This document shows, in pieces, positions 1-3,843 of a stretch of DNA of 7,993 nt (position 1 is the stretch's first letter; each line of letters starts with the position of its first letter). The stretch spans positions 1 to 7,993 of the forward strand of contig CAMFIW010000102.1 of the NCBI GenBank assembly GCA_945952355.1. The letters are read 5' to 3'. The DNA comes from an uncultured Phenylobacterium sp. Lineage in GTDB: Bacteria; Pseudomonadota; Alphaproteobacteria; Caulobacterales; Caulobacteraceae. The notes beneath the pieces were generated by a model, which was given only the letters and a program-made list of their open reading frames with translations, was not told the origin of the DNA and ran no database searches. A program made the translations under genes and the position numbers.

Positions 1-1746
1 GCCCTGGGCCGCGCACTCTTTGCGATCGCCGCCGCGCCGTCGTCGCCAGAGGAGGGCGCGGCGGGGGCGGCCCAGTTCACCTGGCTGATGATTCCCCTCG
101 CCGCGGCCTTCCTGCTCGGCCTGCTGCTTCTGCTGCAGAGCCGCAAGGCGGACGCCGCCCAGCAGGCGTTCCTTGAGTCGGAGGAACGCTTCCGGCTGGC
201 CGTCGAGGCCGCACGCTGCGGGATTTGGGAGTGGGACCTCGTCGAGGACAAGATGTTCATGTCCGACGTCACCGGCGCGATCTTCGGATGGGGTGGCGGC
301 GGGGTGGTCGAGGGCCGCCAGGTCCTGGACCGCGTTGCGCCGGAGCATCGGGATCGCCTGCGCCAAGCCCTGGAGACCGCCGCCACCTACGGCGGTTTCG
401 ACGTTTCGTTTCGAGTGCCCAATCCACAGGGTGGCCGGCCCATCTGGCTGGATGCCCGTGGCCAGGCGTTCGGAGCCGGCGGCGGCCACTACACGCGCAT
501 CATCGGCGTCGCCCTCGACGTCACCGAGGAACGCATGGCCCAGGCCCGCGCCCAGGCCGCCGAGAACCGGTTGCGCGACGCCATCGAGAGCGTGTCCGAA
601 GCCTTCGTGCTCTGGGACCGCCAGGGCCGCTTGCTGCTCTGCAATCAGAACTACCGCACCTTCTTCTCTCTGGAAGCCCGCCTCCTCAAGCCCGGCGCCA
701 GCTACAAGCAGGTCACCCGATTCGCCCAACTCGCGATCCGCCAGGAGGGGCCCTCCCCCGATGGCAAGCGTGGCGTACGGGAGGCCGAACTCAACGACGG
801 CCGCTGGATCCAGATCTCCGAGCGGCGCACAGCGGAGGGCGGTCTGGTCATGACCGCCGCCGACATCACCGCTATCAAGACCCAAGAGGAGGCCCGCCGC
901 CTCAACGAGGAACAGCTGCAAAAGGCGGTCGACAATCTCGAACGCAGCCAGGAACAGCTCTCGGAACTGGCCCGCAAGTACGAGACCGAGAAGGTGAAGG
1001 CGGAATCGGCCAACCGCGCCAAGAGCGAGTTCCTGGCCAATATGAGCCACGAGCTTCGCACCCCGCTCAACGCCATCAACGGCTTCTCGGAGATCATGGT
1101 CCAGGAGATGTTCGGCCCGCTCGGGGACGCCCGCTACAAGGGCTATTCCCAGGACATCCTGTCGTCCGGTCAACACCTGCTCGCCCTGATCAACGACATC
1201 CTCGACATGTCGAAGATCGAGGCCGGCAAGATGAACCTGAAGTTCGAGCCTATCCTGATCGAGGACGTCGCAGAGGACGCTGTGCGCCTGGTGCGCAACC
1301 GCGCCGAGACCGCCGGCCAGGCCCTGGCGATCGACTTCCCCGCCGACCTGCCCGAGATCGAGGCCGACTACCGGGCGATCAAGCAGGTCCTGCTGAACCT
1401 CCTCTCCAACGCGATCAAGTTCACGCCCCGCGGTGGCCGCATCACCGTCCTCGCCGAACCGCGTCACGACCCCCTGGGCGACCGCCTGCGGATCGCCGTT
1501 CGCGACACCGGCATCGGCATCGCCGAGGATGATCTGGCGCGTCTGGCCCGGCCGTTCGAGCAGGTCGAGAGCCAGCACTCCAAGACCACCCAGGGCACGG
1601 GGCTGGGCCTGGCGCTCACCAAGTCACTCGTCGAGATGCACGGCGGGTCGCTGGAGATGCAGAGCGCGCCCGGTCAGGGCACCACCGTCGCCTTCTCCCT
1701 CCCCATCCGCCAGCTTCAGGCCGGCGCGACCAAGATCGTGGCCTAG
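1..1746 (+). CDS. pleC: PleC-like tandem-PAS sensor histidine kinase, 5'-truncated by the window
   Basis: The reading frame is open from base 1, so the true start lies upstream; 581 codons are present. Residues are numbered from base 1. A hydrophobic segment at about 26-45 looks like the last membrane helix of an amino-terminal sensor region. A first PAS domain follows at about 59-174 (GIWEWDL at 74-80), then a second at about 190-290 and a charged coiled-coil linker. The HisKA H-box NMSHELRTPLN carries the phospho-acceptor His350 (codon 1048-1050). The ATPase domain has an N-box with Asn470, a G1 box DTGIGI from Asp502, an F-box around Phe519 and a G2 box GTGLGL at 532-537, so it looks catalytically complete. 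The 231 residues after the His agree with my recollection of Caulobacter PleC (His610 of 842). There PleC is a polar kinase/phosphatase for DivK and PleD. Another kinase of the PleC/DivJ family is the main alternative. It converges on the next gene. Confidence 0.85.
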   Translation, partial: ALGRALFAIAAAPSSPEEGAAGAAQFTWLMIPLAAAFLLGLLLLLQSRKADAAQQAFLESEERFRLAVEAARCGIWEWDLVEDKMFMSDVTGAIFGWGGGGVVEGRQVLDRVAPEHRDRLRQALETAATYGGFDVSFRVPNPQGGRPIWLDARGQAFGAGGGHYTRIIGVALDVTEERMAQARAQAAENRLRDAIESVSEAFVLWDRQGRLLLCNQNYRTFFSLEARLLKPGASYKQVTRFAQLAIRQEGPSPDGKRGVREAELNDGRWIQISERRTAEGGLVMTAADITAIKTQEEARRLNEEQLQKAVDNLERSQEQLSELARKYETEKVKAESANRAKSEFLANMSHELRTPLNAINGFSEIMVQEMFGPLGDARYKGYSQDILSSGQHLLALINDILDMSKIEAGKMNLKFEPILIEDVAEDAVRLVRNRAETAGQALAIDFPADLPEIEADYRAIKQVLLNLLSNAIKFTPRGGRITVLAEPRHDPLGDRLRIAVRDTGIGIAEDDLARLARPFEQVESQHSKTTQGTGLGLALTKSLVEMHGGSLEMQSAPGQGTTVAFSLPIRQLQAGATKIVA

Positions 1747-1762
1747 AGACACCTTGAGCCCC

Positions 1763-1790
1763 GTTCATCCCGGCCGAGACCGGGACGAGC
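1763..1790. terminator. Imperfect hairpin between convergent genes, possible bidirectional terminator
   Basis: Bases 1763-1773 pair with 1780-1790 around a 6-base loop. The stem has eleven positions: a 6-bp GC-rich core (TCCCGG/CCGGGA), one A-C mismatch, then four pairs including one T-G wobble. It sits in the 51-base gap between the stops of the pleC-like gene (1746) and the minus-strand gene (1798), where a shared terminator is expected. No T-run follows on either strand, so it is not a canonical intrinsic terminator. It could instead be a transcript-end stabiliser next to a Rho-dependent end. Confidence 0.4.
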
Positions 1791-1797
1791 GCGGAAA

Positions 1798-2304
1798 TCA
1801 AGGTTGGGGCGGGCCGTCGGGACCGCCGCCGCGGACCCGACGCAGCAGCCGGGCGCCCGGTGCGCTGCGCGCCAGGCCATCGGCCAGTTCAGCGCGCTCC
1901 GCCTGGGGCAGGGTGGCGGCGAACTGAACGATCTTGTCCTCCACCCCGCCCCGCGCCTGCATTTCCAGACTGCGCGCGTCGGCAAGGCTCTTGGCCGTCC
2001 CGGCGGCGTCGAAGGGTTCGGCGTTCAGGCCCTCCCAGGCGCGACGCCGCGCCATTCGAGCATCACGCACCTGCTGGGCCACGCCGAGCGCCTGGCCGCG
2101 CAGCAAGGCCCGGTAGGCCTGTCGATGCTCGGGCGGCAGGCCATCCGCCGCGGCCCACAGGGGCTGCTGCTGGGCGCCCGGGCGGCCCTGCGGCGTCCCG
2201 TGAAGGCGCTGGGCGATCACGAATCCTCCCACCACCGCGCCCACCGCGAACAAGTTCAGGGCCATGGAAACGAAGAGCGCGATGGTCAGGCCGCGGCTGC
2301 TCAC
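1798..2304 (-). CDS. Membrane-anchored periplasmic heavy-metal-sensor-like (Metal_resist/CnrX-type) protein
   Basis: The protein has 168 residues from a GTG start at 2304-2302. I chose this start because it overlaps the upstream stop in a GTGA arrangement, has GGAG 8 bases upstream, and begins just before the hydrophobic segment. The frame stays open further upstream, but only inside the previous gene. Residues 7-31 form a membrane anchor or uncleaved signal. The remainder is a helical, Arg/Ala/Gln-rich periplasmic part with features usual in the Metal_resist/CnrX/ZraP-like group: LPPEHRQAYRALL at 56-68, a central helix with Asp-Ala-Arg repeats, and LPQAERAELADGL at 132-144. These proteins act as periplasmic sensors or chaperones, often beside ECF sigma factors. 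This copy has no cysteine and only His35 and His60, so metal binding is doubtful. The tail is Gly/Pro-rich. Position suggests it modulates the upstream anti-sigma-like protein. Family placement is by pattern, not by search. Confidence 0.75.
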   Translation of the reverse strand: MSSRGLTIALFVSMALNLFAVGAVVGGFVIAQRLHGTPQGRPGAQQQPLWAAADGLPPEHRQAYRALLRGQALGVAQQVRDARMARRRAWEGLNAEPFDAAGTAKSLADARSLEMQARGGVEDKIVQFAATLPQAERAELADGLARSAPGARLLRRVRGGGPDGPPQP

Positions 2305-2738
2305 GTGGCGCTCTCCGCAGGCTCGCCCAGGGCCGGCGCCTCGTAGGCGGTCATGACCGAGCTCACCGGCTCGTCCGACTGGCTGGTCTGGAACGACAGA
2401 GCGACCCCAAGCAACAGGCCGGCGGCCGTGGCCGCACAAAGACCAGCGCCCGCCCCCGCCCCGATCACCCAGGTCCAGCGGACCGCGCGGCGAATGGCCT
2501 TGGGCGCGGCGGCGATCACCCGCTCGCGCAGGGCGTGGTTCGGGGTTGGCGGCCGCCAGGCGTCAAGCGCGGCGTCGAGGCTCTCGGCACGAGCCAGGAT
2601 CGCGCGCGCGACCTGCGGCTCCGAGGCCGCGAAGGCCTCTGCGGCCGGGCGCGCGTCGTCCGGCCAACGCGCGATCGCGCCGCCATGCGCCTCGGCCAGC
2701 GCCTCGAACCGTTCTCGGGTCATCTCGCCCGTCCTCAT
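2301..2738 (-). CDS. Single-pass membrane protein, putative anti-sigma factor
   Basis: The protein has 145 residues. The chosen ATG (2738-2736) overlaps the sigma-factor stop as ATGA; a second in-frame ATG five codons later is possible, because the first has a GGAG only 2 bases away. Residues 1-85 are predicted cytoplasmic and helical, with AHGGAIARWPDDARPAAEAF at 17-36. From memory, this 'RWP, then Ala-rich helix' pattern recurs in alphaproteobacterial proteins encoded beside sigma factors. A membrane helix spans about 87-114 and a periplasmic tail of about 30 residues ends the protein. No HxxxCxxC zinc-anti-sigma motif is present; the only cysteine (Cys101) lies in the membrane helix. Gene order and topology suggest it holds the upstream ECF sigma factor at the membrane and receives a periplasmic signal, like CnrY or NrsF-type proteins. 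This role is inferred from context. Its own stop overlaps the next start (GTGA), so equal production with the periplasmic partner is likely. Confidence 0.7.
   Translation of the reverse strand: MRTGEMTRERFEALAEAHGGAIARWPDDARPAAEAFAASEPQVARAILARAESLDAALDAWRPPTPNHALRERVIAAAPKAIRRAVRWTWVIGAGAGAGLCAATAAGLLLGVALSFQTSQSDEPVSSVMTAYEAPALGEPAESAT
2313..2316 (-). promoter_or_regulatory. Shine-Dalgarno site supporting the GTG start at 2304
   Basis: On the minus strand GGAG lies 8 bases before GTG at 2304. It falls inside the last codons of the upstream anti-sigma-like gene. It supports the short GTG-initiated protein over a longer form reading back into that gene. Confidence 0.5.
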
Positions 2739-3289
2739 GGCTCCACCATATCCGACAATGCGGCGCGCAACGCACGCCGACCGCGTGACAACAGGCTCTC
2801 CAGCGCCTCGACACTGATCCCCATCGCCTTCGCCGCCTCGATATTTCCCAGTTCCTGATAGTGGCACAGGGTCACCGCCTCGCGCTGGCGCTCGGGCAGG
2901 GCGCGCATGGCTTCGGCCACCCGCAGCCCCACGTCACGCGCCTGCAGGCCGCGGTCCGGCGCCGGTCCCTCGTCGGCGACCTCGGGCGGCTTGTCCGTCG
3001 CGACCTCGCGCCGCCGCCGCAGCCTGTCGTAGCAAAGGTTCAGCGCCACCCTGTGCAGCCAGGTGTCGAACTTGGCCGCTCCGGGACGCCAGGACGGCGC
3101 CTGGCGCCAGGCGCGGATCATCGCTTCCTGCGCCACGTCCTCGGCCTCTGCGGCCTCCCCAAGCATCCGTCCGGCCAGCGACATCAGCCGCGGCAGCTTC
3201 CTGGCGGCGAGCGCGCGGATCGCGGCGGGGTCCCCCTCCGCCACCCGGCTCAGCAACTCCTCGTCAGGATCGCCCGCGCTCAACCTCAC
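2735..3289 (-). CDS. ECF-type RNA polymerase sigma factor (sigma-70 family, regions 2 and 4)
   Basis: The protein has 184 residues from GTG at 3289-3287, the usual ECF size. Region 2 covers about 24-95, with DVAQEAMIRAW at 51-61 (2.1/2.2) and FDTWLHRVALNLCYDRLRRR at 74-93 (2.3/2.4, core-polymerase and -10 contacts). A short Pro/Asp-rich linker follows. Region 4 covers about 125-178, with ALPERQREAVTLCHYQEL at 130-147 and a helix-turn-helix around AAKAMGISVEALESLLSRGR, which would read the -35 element. The frame continues upstream into the EF-hand gene, but that part has no sigma-like content. A GAGG sits only 4 bases before GTG, and a TTG two codons further in is an alternative start. The gene follows the EF-hand gene after 37 bases and overlaps the anti-sigma-like gene by ATGA, a typical sigma/anti-sigma pair. 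Target promoters and ECF subgroup cannot be told from sequence alone; autoregulation is plausible but unproven. Confidence 0.92.
   Translation of the reverse strand: MRLSAGDPDEELLSRVAEGDPAAIRALAARKLPRLMSLAGRMLGEAAEAEDVAQEAMIRAWRQAPSWRPGAAKFDTWLHRVALNLCYDRLRRRREVATDKPPEVADEGPAPDRGLQARDVGLRVAEAMRALPERQREAVTLCHYQELGNIEAAKAMGISVEALESLLSRGRRALRAALSDMVEP
3097..3114. repeat. Perfect 18-bp palindrome inside the sigma-factor gene
   Basis: The 18 bases read identically on both strands, with the centre between 3105 and 3106. They encode part of Arg-Ala-Trp-Arg-Gln-Ala-Pro in region 2 of the sigma factor, about 180 bases from its start. Such a palindrome could fold in mRNA or bind a dimeric protein, but GC-rich codons make chance formation plausible. 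Confidence 0.35.
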
Positions 3290-3326
3290 CTCGCCTCGGC
3301 CCGCCCCCAGGCCTGGCGCGACGGCC

Positions 3327-3767
3327 CTAGCCGCCCGCGCCGCCACGGCGGTTCTGGCGCATAGTGAGCAGTTCGTCCTCACTGAGCCAGCCATCATGAT
3401 TGGCGTCCGCGGCGTCGAACCGTCGCTTGGCCGCTGCATCCAATTCGCCGATCGTGAGGAAGCCGTCGTGGTCCGCGTCGTCCTGGGCGAAGCGCCGGGC
3501 CACGCGCTCGGCCGCCTCGGGCCCGCCGAACTGGCTCATGCGATCAACCATGACCTGGTACTCGGCCTTGCTGATCCTACCGTCGCGATCGGCGTCCAGG
3601 CGCTGGATCATCCGACCACCGCCGGCTCCCGCCTTGAACTCTTCGAAGGTGACCTTGCCGTCGTGGTCTGCGTCCAGGTCCGGCGGCCCGCCGCCGAAGC
3701 CGCCCTGGGCCTGGGCGGCGCCAGCGAGCGACACGGCCGCGGAGGCGATGAGGAAGATGCGCGTCAT
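3327..3767 (-). CDS. Exported protein with four EF-hand calcium-binding loops
   Basis: The protein has 146 residues from ATG at 3767-3765, with AAAGGA 6 bases upstream. Residues 1-20 form a typical Sec signal peptide (hydrophobic core, Ala-Gln-Ala before Gln21), so the mature protein should be periplasmic. Four 12-residue EF-hand loops with the D-x-D/N-x-D-G pattern and Glu at position 12 lie at 32-43 (DADHDGKVTFEE), 58-69 (DADRDGRISKAE), 97-108 (DADHDGFLTIGE) and 121-132 (DANHDGWLSEDE). They are arranged as two pairs, and all appear able to bind Ca2+. The tail is Arg/Gly-rich. Exported EF-hand proteins of this kind are common in alphaproteobacteria and mostly of unknown role; a Ca2+ buffer or sensor is the direct inference. 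It is the first gene of the group containing the sigma factor, 37 bases ahead of it, so it may be an accessory sensor or a co-regulated product. No catalytic domain is visible. Confidence 0.9.
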   Translation of the reverse strand: MTRIFLIASAAVSLAGAAQAQGGFGGGPPDLDADHDGKVTFEEFKAGAGGGRMIQRLDADRDGRISKAEYQVMVDRMSQFGGPEAAERVARRFAQDDADHDGFLTIGELDAAAKRRFDAADANHDGWLSEDELLTMRQNRRGGAGG

Positions 3768-3773
3768 CAGCTG

Positions 3774-3779
3774 TCCTTT
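3774..3779 (-). promoter_or_regulatory. Strong Shine-Dalgarno site of the EF-hand gene
   Basis: On the minus strand AAAGGA ends 6 bases before the ATG at 3767. This is the clearest ribosome-binding site in the window. It indicates independent translation initiation at the head of the four-gene group, unlike the coupled starts of the downstream genes. Confidence 0.6.
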
Positions 3780-3796
3780 CGACGTTCCGGCGGGGG

Positions 3797-3832
3797 CGCG
3801 GGACCATCAAGGCTTCAACGCCGCGTCCCGCG
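3797..3832 (-). terminator. Two-tier stem-loop between glnE and the EF-hand gene
   Basis: Bases 3797-3804 pair perfectly with 3825-3832 (8-bp stem CGCGGGAC/GTCCCGCG). Inside the 20-base loop, GGC (3811-3813) can pair with GCC (3820-3822). It begins 11 bases after the glnE stop, where a terminator or mRNA-stability element would lie. No T-tract follows. It could separate the kinase-glnE transcript from the EF-hand/sigma group, or allow partial read-through. The 76-base spacer shows no promoter I can assign with confidence. Confidence 0.4.
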
Positions 3833-3843
3833 ATGTCCGTCGA

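Noticed and set aside
225..1532. A 435-codon plus-strand open frame inside the pleC-like gene
   Set aside because: It is Arg/Pro/Gly-rich with no recognisable domain and lies in another frame of a clearly conserved kinase; typical shadow ORF in high-GC DNA.
2305..2439. Longer form of the periplasmic protein starting at 2439
   Set aside because: The extra 45 residues lie within the anti-sigma-like gene and would place a charged stretch before the membrane anchor; the GTGA overlap with GGAG fits better.
1860..2858. A 332-codon plus-strand open frame opposite the sigma/anti-sigma/sensor genes
   Set aside because: Low-complexity Arg/Ala/Pro composition and full overlap with three genes supported by motifs and coupled starts.
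3290..3439. Longer form of the sigma factor starting at 3439
   Set aside because: The extra 50 residues overlap the EF-hand coding region in another frame and carry no sigma-like sequence; GTG at 3289 gives the usual ECF length.
3783..3788. GGAAC on the minus strand just before the EF-hand gene, as an ECF-type -35 element
   Set aside because: A matching -10 element at normal spacing would fall at or inside the EF-hand start codon, and none is convincing; five bases alone are too weak.
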